The translations under genes and the position numbers were made by a program. DNA of 64,000 bases. It comes from Eutreptiella sp. 'Long Island Sound 2002'. Taxonomy: Eukaryota > Euglenozoa > Euglenophyceae > Eutreptiales > Eutreptiaceae. The DNA lies in contig OZ038390.1 in assembly GCA_964036045.1 (NCBI GenBank), positions 35,395,974 to 35,459,973 of the forward strand, in the 5' to 3' direction. The notes beneath the pieces are model-generated. The model was given only the letters and a program-made list of their open reading frames with translations, searched no databases and was not told where the DNA came from. Of the stretch, positions 18,701-29,000 are shown one piece after another (the first letter of the stretch is position 1; every line of letters begins with the position of its first letter).

Positions 18701-20825
18701 TTTTGTGACATGTCACAATTCACTACCCCCCCCCCCCCCCCACCCCCACCCCCTGAGTAAGCAGAAACCAACAGAGCAACAAGGGGGTTGTCTGAGTGTG
18801 GATTAGCCCCGTCAGGCCGCAAACAACCAAAGTTGCGTGACCAGGCGCCTTTCTGGGACAGTCGGGGCATGGACAGGGTAATATACACCGTACAGAGCAG
18901 TGAACCCTTGCCCTATTGGCAGTGTATGTTGTCTTTTAGTGCTATCCAGCTGGACAAGTTTGGAATGGAATGGAGACGTACAGGGTAGAAATTGAATACG
19001 CCAGGGTTACACACACACACACACACACACACACAGCGGACACCACAAGGTGATGACTCCATGCAAGGTCCTGATAAGGAGGGCGGTGCAGGGATGGATC
19101 TAATTTGTGTGCCAGACGAGTGTGTTACTGCTGTTGGCATTTTTTGCAGGACTGCTCAGCAGTTGACCGACAGCTACGCTTGACAATATCTCTGGGCTCA
19201 ACATCCTCCTCCCCACCCCTCTCTTAACTGGACATCGACACTGACATGCAAACACACATATGAACACACACACATTGACACACAAACACACCAACACACA
19301 TAGAAACACACCTAGAAGCACACCAACACTCCTAAAAACTAACGAACACACACACCTTGACGATGGCCTGTGGCACGAACTGCTGGAAAGCCTTCAATCC
19401 CCGTTCCATCTTTCCAAATGAAGACTGGAAATGGTGCAGCTCCTTGATCATGGTTGACTGCCTTTTCCGGTTGTTGAATTGCAGCATCGCAATCTCATCC
19501 ATGTTGTCTGCAAGCTTCATCAATCGCCGCCCAACCCACAACCCGAACAACAGCGGGAGCAGACTCGCCAGCAGGGCACCCACACCCAGCGTGACGAAGG
19601 TGAACATTCGTCGGGCCCAGACACTGTCACGAACTTCTCGTACTTTTGCCTCTGTGGGTCCCATCACACTCTCACGATCTTTCAGCAGGACCACCGTGCA
19701 ATTCAGACTGCCCCCGGTGTGGGCAACGCCTACCCAGAAGCGGCGGTCCTTGAGCGTCATGTCTTTATTCCCCGCTGGGATGGCTGGGAATTCCTTGTAC
19801 TCCGCTATCAACTGCTTGCAGGCAGCCAGGATGTACTCGTCGGTGCTGTTGAGGCATGTGTAGCGCTGCCAGAGGTGAACTTGTGGGGGATCAGCCAGAG
19901 GGTTTGTGATCTGGAGGTTCTGATCACTGTGGCTGTGATACTTGCCATGTGAAGCTGCCATAAGGTGGCCGTGGGGCTGTGTAAAAAACATGAACAGCCG
20001 GTCCCCAGGGCTTCCAGTAGTATTTAGGATCTCTTGCAACTCGGTGCTGATGGTGCCACTGTTGACAGCAAGCGTCATCTGCATCCAGGTATTGTTGCCG
20101 GCTGGGACCCACTCCCAAATTAGAATCTGCAACTGCCCGGATAGGGCACTGAAGTCGAGATCTTGATACCAAGTCATGGGCCCAGGCAGAAGTATTCCCT
20201 GACGCCCCACCGAGGGGAAGCTCTGCTCGTGGATCTGGAACCTTGACTTGCCAGTGGTCTGATTTGGATAAAAGATGCGATAGTTGGTGGTGTCGATGGC
20301 TGTCGGTTCCCGGGACAGTGTGGAGTAGTACAAGGTGTGGCCCAACTTGTTCGTCACCACATCTATCAGCAAACTCTGATAGAGCACCCACCACATCATC
20401 GGGTCTGTGTTGTCTTGAGGGAAGTTGGGAAATTGGGTCGACGAAGTGGAGAGGAAGTCAATGTATGGATGACTCCTCATGGTGGCAAAAATGGGCCCCT
20501 GGAGTTGGTTGAAGATATCCTGCGACGGGATGGACCATGGACCTACGTCTTTTGTGTTCAGTCCACTCCAATCAATGTAGCTCAGCAGGGAGTTCAGTGC
20601 CTTCTCTCCCTCACTCACTCGGGCCGTGATTGATTTCTTGCTTTCAGAAAGCAGTAGATCCTGCACTTTGTCAGCCATGCCTTCGAGGGAGACAGTGGCC
20701 GACTTTTCCAGGTCCAAGATCGAGGATGTGAGGATGCCATAAAAAGTGAACCAGACAATGGCGGCCGGGACAAGGCATAGGATGAGAGTGAAGAATGCAA
20801 GGATTGCGCCAAATCTGACAGCCAT
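6737..20825 (-). CDS. Receptor-type class III adenylate cyclase (three exons)
   Basis: Three minus-strand exons join in frame, all phase 0: 20,825-19,356, 8,023-7,478 and 7,210-6,737 (829 aa). Donors are AAG|GTGTGT and AAG|GTTCAT; acceptors end TTGCAG and CGAAG. The start ATG at 20,825 places a transmembrane helix at residues 7-28. An extracellular Cache-like domain of about 375 residues follows, then a second helix (407-432), a HAMP-like linker ending FQQFVPQAIVK, and the cyclase domain. Catalytic residues are visible: metal-binding Asp514 (FCDIEGF) and Asp558 (KFIGDTV), transition-state Asn635 and Arg639 (VNVASR). Lys554 and Thr628 at the purine-contact positions favour ATP over GTP. It should convert ATP to cAMP at the plasma membrane in response to an outside ligand, probably as a homodimer. 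The ligand is unknown. The first intron is 11.3 kb, the second 267 bp. Confidence 0.85.
8127..8360. repeat. Short tandem duplication in the cyclase intron
   Basis: Two copies of a block with GGTTGGGTGGGTGG, a C run and CCCCAGTGGTGC(T/C)GAGTT lie at about 8,127-8,190 and 8,300-8,360. The spacer contains three variants of a GAAGAAAATTT(TTGG) motif at about 8,203, 8,243 and 8,270. No coding function is seen. Confidence 0.5.
8385..9420 (-). mobile_element. GC-rich LINE-like 5' debris with Ala-Leu repeats
   Basis: The minus strand here encodes a degenerate (AL)n-type hydrophobic repeat from GGCCAGGGCC tandem units (about 8,470-8,590). It is then followed upstream by Pro/Gly/Arg-rich frames to about 9,400. 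The same Ala-Leu repeat style occurs at 15,970-16,040 next to a LINE 2A-like motif. I infer this is a second copy of the 5' region of the same kind of retroelement. No catalytic domain is visible and the assignment is weak. Confidence 0.3.
9421..10080 (+). other. Weak plus-strand coding remnants, unrecognised
   Basis: Two short open stretches occur: MEKAGRVIDRKVARAPFPPH (9,440 onward) and, in another frame, an acidic one with EPDPGESDKGEDDNPYTSED (about 9,810-9,870). They overlap out of frame, as in a decayed ORF. Nothing in them identifies a family. The segment ends just before the palindrome-array element. Confidence 0.25.
10306..13603. repeat. Array of 31 palindromes (TGGCCGAAATTTCGGCCA) in two inverted arms
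   Basis: A 20-bp palindrome with core GGCCGAAATTTCGGCC recurs 31 times. Twelve copies lie in a left arm (10,306-11,309), five degenerate copies in the centre (11,513-12,410) and fourteen in a right arm (12,460-13,603). The arms are reverse complements, including the unique sequence between sites: 11,095-11,215 matches the complement of about 13,197-13,316. Within each arm neighbouring sites are mostly 70-78 bp apart. Asymmetric variants are position-specific: one slot always reads CCGAAATTGAGG, another CCGAAATTTCTCCC. So the arms grew by duplication of multi-site units. The structure suits a mobile element with long terminal inverted arms carrying many protein-binding sites. It lies in the cyclase intron. 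Confidence 0.85.
11513..11986 (-). CDS. 157-aa unrecognised ORF in the centre of the palindrome element
   Basis: This ORF starts with ATG at 11,986 and has an acidic, Pro/Gln/Ser-rich N-terminal half. A helical, charged segment follows (FFDQIVIDHDRSIGHVRKLS, about residues 84-103). It ends inside one of the degenerate palindromes, which supplies its last residues (VGRNFG). That ending suggests truncation by a repeat copy or rearrangement, so the intact protein may have been longer. The layout (disordered acidic start, then a charged region, beside palindromes) is like the N-terminal fragment at 1-232, hinting that both elements encode comparable accessory proteins. This is inference only, and no family is recognised. 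Confidence 0.35.
   Translation of the reverse strand: MKSPTVASFFMTEPAMDSQEVLISPPAEAASENGQSQPAHQPDGDKASTEGLQGKPKAPPMKNSSTTITLSDWVTSTTKIKVFFDQIVIDHDRSIGHVRKLSEDRVQRRYDDLKAAPPVDYIQDLLFYKVIRMSPVAYCHSQRVILFAGTKVGRNFG
13604..15400. other. Intron interval with scattered short ORFs and repeats
   Basis: No confident gene. A plus-strand 67-codon frame at 13,996-14,199 (MALFAEEKEKRFQQDQKNFN start, then a helix-turn-helix-like KRRAVALLKQGVGFEKIRR) could be a DNA-binding remnant of a transposase. A 45-bp segment (CTCAAAC(C/T)GC(G/A)AGGTTCAACA) is repeated at about 14,530 and 14,697. A frame at 15,022-15,543 has no recognisable content. Poly-G runs occur near 14,930. Confidence 0.3.
14371..14435 (+). other. 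tRNA-like pol III promoter remnant (SINE head candidate)
   Basis: TAGTTGAGTGG at 14,377-14,387 fits a pol III A box. GGTTTGAATCC at 14,419-14,429 fits a B box, and the 31-bp gap is normal for tRNA-derived promoters. Acceptor-stem pairing is poor, so a functional tRNA is unlikely. A tRNA-derived SINE or tRNA pseudogene is the better reading. Confidence 0.45.
15406..16605 (-). mobile_element. LINE 5' fragment with a 2A-like GEVEPHPGP motif
   Basis: On the minus strand, 16,133-16,107 encodes GEVEPHPGP preceded by GKVHLAC. This matches the D/E-x-E-x-(N)-P-G-P form of 2A-like peptides found near the start of several LINE polyproteins, but with His replacing the usual Asn, so cleavage activity is doubtful. 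A degenerate Ala-Leu repeat and Pro-rich frames lie downstream to 15,406. Upstream (16,560-16,140) is another Gly/Arg/Pro-rich frame with many shifts. No endonuclease or reverse transcriptase catalytic motif is visible. Assignment as a separate LINE copy truncated at its 3' side is inferred. Confidence 0.4.
16607..16619 (-). other. Small hairpin at the LINE 3' end
   Basis: GAGCGAAACGCTC on the minus strand forms a 5-bp stem with a three-base loop about 10 bases past the last LINE reading frame (stop near 16,624). 3' terminal hairpins are recognised by the reverse transcriptase in some LINE clades. Whether this one is such a signal is inference. Confidence 0.3.
16607..18010 (-). mobile_element. 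3' end of a non-LTR retrotransposon (C-terminal zinc knuckle), frameshifted
   Basis: Reading leftward, one frame (about 18,010-17,770) gives a helical segment (EYVEHLFRESLREHHLEALE) ending in LDRSLLRGVMAG. A frameshift near 17,770 moves to DRCPYCDQGSREDEDHLLWW, the CxxC-x(8)-H motif typical of the region after the reverse transcriptase in many LINEs. The frame continues through a Pro/Leu-rich stretch to a stop near 17,343. Another shift (about 17,200-16,730) yields VSLLELASDFESYIG and RCRSLVPLGAG, which looks like a conserved C-terminal domain. No reverse transcriptase core (YxDD) is present, so the copy is 5' truncated as LINE insertions often are. It is dead in all frames. Confidence 0.6.
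18065..19350. other. Intron interval with simple repeats only
   Basis: Contains GTCACT repeats (about 18,212-18,235), several GTCACAAAAACA motifs, a C run (18,726-18,740), a (CA)n run (about 19,009-19,036) and CA-rich sequence next to the cyclase donor site. No gene or element boundary was found. Confidence 0.4.
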
Positions 20826-21957
20826 GGTATGATAAAGGTTGTTGCTTCTCCTTACACAATGGACACCCAGAACATGCGCAGCATAAGGCCTGGATGAAAG
20901 CGAAAGCAATCCAATATCACGGGCGCTTACCAAAATAGGAGCAATGGAGACATTGAGTGAAATGGCAGGGGAGGCGCGGCAAACGCAAAAAAGGTGGACG
21001 AGGATGGGGACAGAGTGGTAATCCCTCTTCCTCTATATTTCCTGTGCCCCTATATGGCTGTCAATCAAGAAAAAACCAGAGTTGCCAATCAACTTACCAC
21101 CAGAAATACAGAGACAGTGGCTATTCTACCCATGGTGTCAACATTCAATCACGATATACCTCTTTTGCCAGATTCGGCAAAAGGCGCGTTCAGTAAAGGC
21201 TCATAAAATTTCTAAAAACAATTTCTGGCCAAACATCCGGCAAAACAAAGGTCGGCCCGGAAACAAAGATCTGGTGTCTTCTGGGCTGGCGCCTTGTGAC
21301 GCTTCCTGTGAAAAAAAAAACCAGTGAGCTTATGTCTTGGGGACGTCAATGTGTACAACCATACAACAATACCAAGTAGGTGAGCAGCAGACATTGCTAA
21401 GCTAGTTCTTGAAGATCTACTCGAAAATGAATCATGTAAGTTCAAAACATTAAGTGATAGTAGTGTTTCAAATAAATTTCACAGACATTCATCACATTTG
21501 CACTTTTTGTGTGAATGATACAACAACACACTAGTTTCACCGGATCCAACAAAACTAACTAAATGGTGTGAACAATTTTTTTTTGAGGTCTGACACTGAG
21601 TAGTTCGGCCATCAAGGCAGACAGTGTACATAGGCGGCTGGGCCTAGAAAGTATGTACAGTAAGGGTTGCTTGGCCATTGGATGAGATGCGGGTCACTTC
21701 TCCACAAGGGAGAGTCCAATGGGGGCGCGTACCCTGTTTGCACTGTACACTCGATGCAAGAGGTGGGGCCTGCCACGACCACGAAGGTCAGCACTTGTAA
21801 TGTAAGGACTGATGAAACGTGCAGGGTCAGAGAAAGCAGGAAACTCAAGGTGCAGAATCTATAGACTCATACATCCGGGCGTCAAGTATGCCCTCCAGAG
21901 GCGAGTATAACACGGGGAATAAGACTAGATACGACAGGATACGACAGCAGTGGGGGG

Positions 21958-22807
21958 TCACCAATGGAGTTCCCTGATAGGGGATCCCGTGAGCTGGATA
22001 AACGGGGCGTCCTCATGGGCTCTGTCGGGGGAGCAGGTCAGTTCGACCACGCTCGGGCTCTGGGGAAGGCACCTCTGGCGTTTTCCAGACCGGGCGTCTG
22101 GAGATAACGAGCGGCGGCGCTTCAGTTGCGGACCCTGAGCGCCGTTGTTTCGTCTGCCAGGTGACGGCCTTTCTCTCTCCATGCCACCTCTCGCCAGTGT
22201 TCTGTTACGGTGACCCACTGGACCCATGGGCGTGGCGTTCCGTGCAGAGGGCCGACCATTGGGAAAAAATGTGGTGTTTTTGGGCACCAACCGAGGCATA
22301 TGCCTCATTGAGGCGTGAGCACACCAACATCGCGTGCGAGTGGCGGATCGCTCGTGAGGTGGGATGGAAGGCTCTGTCATACAACCTGCCTGCCTCCCAT
22401 GGATCTGTTGAGCCACTGCTCATGCTCCGGCATGCGATATACGATCATGGAGGCCCACATGGTGTACCTTTGATGGGACAGGGACATATGGTGCAGTGCC
22501 GCCCCTCCTATGGTGCGTACAGGGAGGAGAACAGCGAGAGCTTTGGGGCATAAGCCAACGTGAACGAGTGATGCGCGAGCAACGCCTGAGCCATGGTCGC
22601 TTTGGCACATAGCGCACCCTGGACGCAGGAGGCGCGGAAGTTGTACCGAGCAGACAGCATATGGGGCTTCCACGCCGCTAGCATGGCATGCATCCAGGCT
22701 GTGGCCTTGCAGGACAGAGAGACTATGAGGGTGTAGGCCCTGTGGCAATGCATCAGGGCGCGCCGCGTGTCCCACAAGAGTGCATTCAGGTGGGAGACAG
22801 AACGCAT
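21958..22807 (-). pseudogene. Decayed unrecognised ORF with a basic, SIM-like C-terminus
   Basis: Protein-like segments occur in successive minus frames. First comes LWDTRRALMHCHRAYTLIVS with further helical sequence (22,807-22,508). Then RAIRHSHAMLVCSRLNEAYA (about 22,330-22,270). Last is a basic Arg/Ser tail, KRRRSLSPDARSGKRQR, followed by SVVELTCSPD and PFIQLTGSP, ending at a stop at 21,958. The two hydrophobic-acidic-Leu-Thr strings resemble SUMO-interacting motifs. Frame changes show the gene is broken. It is probably a transposon gene, but no catalytic motif identifies it. Confidence 0.35.
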
Positions 22808-24739
22808 CAGGAAAACTTCTTGGGATGGTGGGGGTTCATGTGTGGGGTGAACAATTATTGCATATGCCCAGCCATACTACGTTTTCCGCCGCACCAAACC
22901 ACTGAGCGCCATTCCACAGGTCCCAGTCATTGGTGTGCATTTTGTGAAGAGGAGTTTGCAATGTCCTACCCCCTCCAACTTGTACCCAATTACATACTGT
23001 CTATGTTGGATCCTCAAAGCCTGTGTAATCGTCACATCCCGTGCAAAAACACTATTTCCTGTGACGAATGTTTTTTGCCGGATCCGGTCAACCCGAGCTT
23101 TAGGATTTTGTACAAAAACTTGTCATGCTAGTTACCATGCATAATGCATGACGACCATTCGGAAACAAAAGGTGTAAAAATGTCTTTAACACGGCCAATT
23201 GCTCCGAGACAAGTCTATGACTAACAAATTGGTACACCAAACAGAGGAAAACGTGCTGAAACATGCATAACAAGAGGTCCAATACATCACAAAACTTCAC
23301 CTTACGGGTTGGAAAAGTCGAATTCGGGGACAAAGGCACTATTTGTTTAATTGCAAAATAATTTGGGCAGCTGCGACGTATAGCGCAGCTCTTTGGAACA
23401 TAGCAACAACACATGGAAGGAGTGTCCGACACCAAAACCCAAGTGTGTGGTGGGGACAATGCATGCTAGTAGAAGGACAAAGCTATAGGTTGAGCTCATG
23501 CATGTTGGATAGTCTTCTAGCATATGTTGGTAGAAACATACGCATTTGTGACTCCAAATATCTTTCACCGGGCCCCGCTAAACTTGATGTGAGAGAAACT
23601 TTCTTTTGGGGGGTTGGGGGGGTTGACTCAAAATGTTCACAAGTACGAAAGATAGTTCTTGGAAAGTGGGTGACTCAAGTATATGATACACTGTTAGACA
23701 GGGCACAAGACGTAGACCCATAGCTCATATACAAGGAGAGAGGAGGTGCTCTCTAGTGCAGCAAGCAACCGCCACAGCAGAATGGCAAAAGCCTTTCCGG
23801 AGGTACGATGGTGTCTGCGTGGACCCCTCATTGTTGACTGGCACTTTCCCAACCTAAGTGCATGGCCATGGTGTCACTTTCGTGCCGCTTGGCGCACTCT
23901 TCTGTGTCGATGCAGGGGTGCTTCCCCACCACACCTAGGCGATGGCGGCATGCTCAATCTCAAAGTCAGAGGGCAAAGCCTCCCCCCCCCCCCCTGCACA
24001 AACAAACCACAGGGTGGGCAGGCGGGCACATTCCATTGCCAGGTTGTAAAATTTTTCAACAGGCTATGTGAGGGGGCAATGCAGACCAGCAAGATACACA
24101 CAACAGGGCACAGATGTACTGACAGCCGTCATATAGGCAAGAGCAGAACTATATTTCTCTATGCAAGAACCCGAGTTCTGCCAATCCTATAGAGCCTCCT
24201 TTCACCAACAAAAAATAGGCGACACTAGCACGGCGAAGCACAACCCAACGTGTTGCCACTCTCACCATCGGCCCTTTACCTGGCGAGTGTATGCGAGCTG
24301 AATCTGGCAGCGACATGGGCAGCAGAGCTGCCCATGACCCGCTCCGGCCCCCTCACACACAGCCAAGTTGCTTAGCAGCACGTAGGCCGCATTGGTACCC
24401 ATTGAGGTACACCCGACCCCTCACTCCTCCCCTGAAGCACACGGTCTTAGTCCAGGTTGCTTGGCCAAGGAGTGCCAGCAAACGCAAGGTGGCTCGGGTG
24501 AAAGATTGTAGCATTAGGGTGCCTTTTCCTGTCTTGTAGCATACAAACACTGTGGTGTTGACAAAACAAAGGACATCAGGTGCAGACGATTGTATGGTAG
24601 GACATTTGTATCATACCAATGATCTTGTGGAACTGCTGAACATTGCTGCATATGCATACCACGACGTGCATGTGTAGAGCGCTTTGTGACCTGCTTGCGC
24701 CCCCGCACCCGATACCCAAATAGGGTGCAAAACACGTAA
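22808..24739. other. Non-coding interval, no gene seen
   Basis: Frames are short and overlapping with no recognisable domain. Homopolymer G/C runs occur at about 23,609 and 23,983-23,994. It lies between the decayed ORF and the tandem-repeat array. Confidence 0.35.
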
Positions 24740-26345
24740 ATACTGCCTAAAAAATGCTTTACATACCTTGGATGGTCATTTTAGGTGATCACCATATCAA
24801 AAAAAATAAGTTGTGGAAACTTTGATTGTTGAGCTCCCCAAGGTGAAAAACTGCATTAGCAGGTTGTGTACCAATCCCTAGGGAGACCCCCCCTCGGGCG
24901 CCCAATGCCCCAATAACGTGAAAAACACGTGAATATGGCCTAAAACATGGTTTACATACCTCAGATGGTCATTTTAAGTGATCACGGTATCAAAAAAAAT
25001 AGTTTTGAAACTTCAATTTTGGGCTGCGCAGGGTGAAAAACTGCATTAGCAGGTGGTGTACCAATCCCTTGGGAGAGCCCCCCCCCCGGGACCCAATACC
25101 CAAATAGTGTGAAAAAGACATGAATACGGCCCAAAACACGCTTTACATATCTTGGATGGTGATTTTAGGTGATCACAATATCAAAAAAACAAGTTTCAGA
25201 AATTCTATTGCTTTCGGCAAGTACACCTCGCAGAGAATCTACCCCAAGCAACACACACCCAAAATAGGGTAAAAACTATATAAATACGGGCTAAAACATG
25301 CTTTGACTATCTTGGATAGTCATTTTGTGTGATCAGAATATCATAAAACTAAAATTTCGAAAACTTTTTTTTTGAGCTACCCAGGGTGAAAAAGTGCATC
25401 AGCAGATTGTACCAATCCGTTGTGAGCCCCCCCCCCCCCCCCACCCGCACGGCCAATCCCCAAACAGGGAGAAAAACGAATGAATACAGCCTGAAAGATG
25501 TTTTACATACCTTGGATGGTCATTTCAAGTGGTCAAAAAAATAGTTTTGAAACTTCAATTTTGGGCTGCGCAGGGTGAAAAATTGCATTAGCAGGTACCA
25601 ATCCCTTGGGAGACCCCCCCCCCCCCCCCCCGGCACCCAATACCCAAATAGTGTGAAAAAGACATGAATACGGCCCAAAACACGCTTTACATATCTTGGA
25701 TGGTGATTTTAGGTGATCACAATATCAAAAAGAAATTCAGAAATTCAGAAATTCTATTGCTTTCGGCAAGCACACCTCGCAGAGAATCTACCCCAAGCAA
25801 CACACACCCAAAATAGGGTAAAAACTACATAAATACGGGCTAAAACATGCTTTGACTATCTTGGATGGTCATTTTGTGTGATCACATGATCACAGTATCA
25901 TAAAACCGATTTTCGAAAACTTCCATTTTTCAGCTGCCCAGGGTGAAAAAGTGCATCAGCAGGTTGTACCGATCCCTTGTGAGCCCCCCCCCCCCCCCCA
26001 CCCGCACGCCCAATACCCAAACAAGGAGAAAAACGAAGAAATACAGCCTAAAGGATGCTTTACATACCTTGGATGGTCATTTCAGGTGATCACGGTATCA
26101 AAAAAAATGAGTTTCGAAAACTTTGATTTTTGAGCTCCCCAAGGTGAAAAATTGCATAAGCAGGTTGTGTACCAATCCCTTGGGAGCCCCCCCCCCCCCC
26201 CCCCCCCGCCCAATACCCCAATAAGGTGAAAAACACATAAATACGGTCTAAAACATGCTTTACATACCTTGGATGGTCATTTTGAGTGATCACGATATCA
26301 AAAAACTAAGTTGTGGAAACTTTGATTTTTGAGCTGCTCAAGGTG
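24740..26345. repeat. Nine-unit tandem array, unit 160-210 bp
   Basis: The landmark TTGGATGGTCATTTT (with variants) recurs at about 24,770, 24,965, 25,153, 25,313, 25,513, 25,697, 25,861, 26,070 and 26,270. Each unit also carries GTGATCAC(A/C)ATATCAAAAAA, a GTGAAAAACTGCAT(T)AGCAGG(TTGT) block and a terminal C run of 7-18 bases. Unit length varies mainly by short deletions and C-run length. The array lies upstream of the inverted repeat family and the assembly gap. No ORF is credible. Confidence 0.75.
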
Positions 26346-26379
26346 AGAAACTGCAACAGCAGGTTGTGCACCGGACATT

Positions 26380-28640
26380 CACTAAGCCATTATTGGTGGA
26401 AACAGGCATTTTGCGTCTTTGGCACGGGTTTTAACCGGTCCTCAGCAAGCATACAGACTGCAAAAAATGTCCTTTCGTATCCTAGCACGCATATACTGTC
26501 ACAACATCCCCACTCACACCCCTCAGAGTGGGTACCACGGGGTCACTGAGGTCGCTAAAACCGCCAACCTAAAAAGTGCAAACAGCATCGGTGCTCGTCC
26601 CACTCCGCCGCATACAAACGCCATGGAGTCGGACCCGAAAACCCTTTTTCGGCTCAAAATCGGAAAAAAAAAAGATTCATGATTTTCGACCAAAAAAAGG
26701 GGGGGGTCAATTTTTTGAACCCCCCCACCCCCCCCCACCTCCCTCAGAAGCTCCAAAAAGTGGGTTTCAAATGGGGGGGCTGTCTTGTCCGGACCAAAAA
26801 CTCATTGGGGGATGAGTTTATAGGACAAAATAATGATTTTACAAGGGGATAAACTAACAATTCAACCCCTTGGGGTAGGGTACGCGAATAGCCCCAAAAA
26901 AAGGCCCCAAATGGGGGGGTATGTGGCCCCTATATACGCCTGCCTGGCTTTGATCTAACAACCTCTGCGAGGTGTTTTTGATTTTTGAGCTACCCAAGAT
27001 GAAAAACTGCATAAAGCTGGTTCTGCACCGGCCCATTCACTAAGCCATTATTGGTGGAAACAGTCATTTCGCGTCTTTGGCACGGGTTTTCACTAGCCCT
27101 CGGCAAGGCTACAGACTGCAAAAAACGTTCTTTCGTATCCCAGTAGGCATATACTGCCACAACATCCCCACTCACACCCCTCAGAGTGGGTACCACGGGG
27201 TCACCTAGGTCGCCAAAACCGCCAACATAGCAAAAATGGCTAAAAAGTGAATAAACATCATAAGCGCTCGTCCCACTCCGCCCCATACAAACCCCATGGA
27301 GTTGGACTCGGAATGGAGTCGGACCCCCAATGAAGTGTTGGATTTTGACCCCCGTACCGCCCCGCACCTGGGAAGCCCTTTGGGGGGGGGGGGGTCAAAA
27401 CTTCGTTGCGTATTGCGGCCGCTGTGTGTGGATTTGAACCTGGGTGCTGAAGAACTTTTTTCTTGTATACGAACCCCCTAACCCATGGCGGGGGTCCCGG
27501 GTCCCAACTCCAGGTAGCCCCAGTCGCCCGCCCCCCCCCCCCATATGTCCCCTTGCCAGTGAGGACTGACATTTTCAACACTCAATAGGCCGTTCAGTGC
27601 CACGTGAAATTTTTTTGAAAATTCGATTTTTCATGAGACCCTTCCGTTGCCCCTTGAATGGGTTTGGGTGATCAGTTGGTGACGATACGGGTACTTGAGC
27701 ACCCATGGGGACCCACGTAGTGGCCGCTAGGCCTATGTGGCCCATGCCATGGGCCCTCCGAAAGCCCCAAAATTGTTGTTATGTAGGTTATTTAGTGACA
27801 CTCGAAAAATCACCTCGCAGAGGTTGTTAGATCAAAGCAAGGCACGTGTGTATAGGGGAAAACGCCACAAACCACCCCATTTTGGGCCTTTTTGGGCCTA
27901 TTCGCGTACCCTACCCAAAGGGGTTGAATTGTTAGTTTAACCCTTTGCAAAACCTTTATTTTGTCCAATAAACGTAACCCAAATTGAGCTTTTGGTCCGG
28001 ACCCCCCTAGACAGCCCCCCCATTTGAAACCCACTTTTTTGAGGCTTTCAGGGAGGGGGGGGGGTGGGGGGGGATGGGGGGGGGATCAAAAATTGACCCC
28101 CCTTTTTTGGGGTCGAGAATCGTGAATCTTTTGGTTTTTTTCGATTTTGAGCTGAAAAAGTGTTTCCGGGTCCCGACTCCATGGGGTTTGTATGGGGCGG
28201 AGTGGGACGAGCGCTTATGATGTTTGTGCACTTTCCAGCCATTTTTGCTATGTTGGCGGTTTCGGCGACCTCAATGACCCTCTAGTACCCACTCTGCGGG
28301 GTGTGAGTGGGGATGTTGTGATAGTATATGCCTACTACGATACAAGAGGACCTTTTTTTGCAGTCTGTAGCCTTGCTGAGGGCCGGTCAACGCCTGTGCC
28401 AAAGACGCGGAATGGCTGTTTCCACCAATAATGGCCTAGTGAATGGGCCGGTACACAACCTAATGCAATTTTTTACACCTCAAAAGTCAAAGTTTTCGTA
28501 ACTTATTTTTTTGATATCGTGATCACCTAAAATGACTATCCAAGGTATGTAAAGCATGTTTTAGGCCGTATTTACGTGTTTTACACCCTATTTGGGGACG
28601 GCAACTGAAACTGGGCTCGCATACACCCCCGTGTCACAGG
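26380..28640. repeat. Repeat family in two direct and one inverted copy
   Basis: A block beginning near CACTAAGCCATTATTGGTGGAAACAG and running through CTCACACCCCTCAGAGTGGGTACCA occurs directly at about 26,378-26,585 and 27,038-27,235. It occurs inverted at about 28,225-28,450. Flanking sequence (CATGGAGTCGGACCCG..., CAAAAAAAGGGGGGGTCAA, CCTCGCAGAGGTTG) is shared as well, and the tandem-array unit reappears inverted at about 28,480-28,600. The whole interval is therefore a partly inverted duplication around 27.3-27.7 kb. No protein signal was found. Confidence 0.65.
27420..27490 (-). other. tRNA-like A/B boxes, probable SINE or tRNA pseudogene
   Basis: On the minus strand, TGGGTTAGGGGGT (about 27,486-27,474) fits an A box. 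GGTTCAAATCC (about 27,441-27,431) fits a B box with tRNA-like spacing. The body has an A-rich loop and no convincing acceptor stem. A dead tRNA-derived element is more likely than a tRNA gene. Confidence 0.4.
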
Positions 28641-28800
28641 CGCATGGTCACCACCACACTCAGTTCAATGTTTAGGGATTAGGTCGGGGGGGGGGGGGGC
28701 TCCCAAGGGATGGGTACACAACCATCTTATGCAATTTTTAACCCTAGGCAACTTAAAAATCGAAGTTTTCGAAGCTTATTTTACTGATACCGTGATCACC

Positions 28801-29000
28801 NNNNNNNNNNNNNNNNNNNNNNNNNNNNNNNNNNNNNNNNNNNNNNNNNNNNNNNNNNNNNNNNNNNNNNNNNNNNNNNNNNNNNNNNNNNNNNNNNNNN
28901 NNNNNNNNNNNNNNNNNNNNNNNNNNNNNNNNNNNNNNNNNNNNNNNNNNNNNNNNNNNNNNNNNNNNNNNNNNNNNNNNNNNNNNNNNNNNNNNNNNNN
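28801..29000. other. Assembly gap of 200 N
   Basis: Exactly 200 undetermined bases separate the unique/repeat flank (ending in the tandem-array signature GTGATCACC) from the pentamer satellite. The true distance is unknown, so physical linkage of sequence left and right of it rests on scaffolding. Confidence 0.98.

Larger units (their letters stand above)
8024..19355 (-). other. 11.3-kb first intron of the adenylate cyclase gene
   Basis: The donor is at 19,355-19,354 and the acceptor AG at 8,025-8,024. Reading across the join gives FVPQAIVK-TIVGGTMQ, the expected continuous lead-in to a class III cyclase domain, so no coding exon appears to be missing. The intron is filled with repeats: GC-rich LINE-like debris, the palindrome array, a tRNA-like SINE fragment, two LINE fragments and simple repeats (a CA run near 19,009-19,036 and CA-rich sequence beside the donor). 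Confidence 0.75.
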
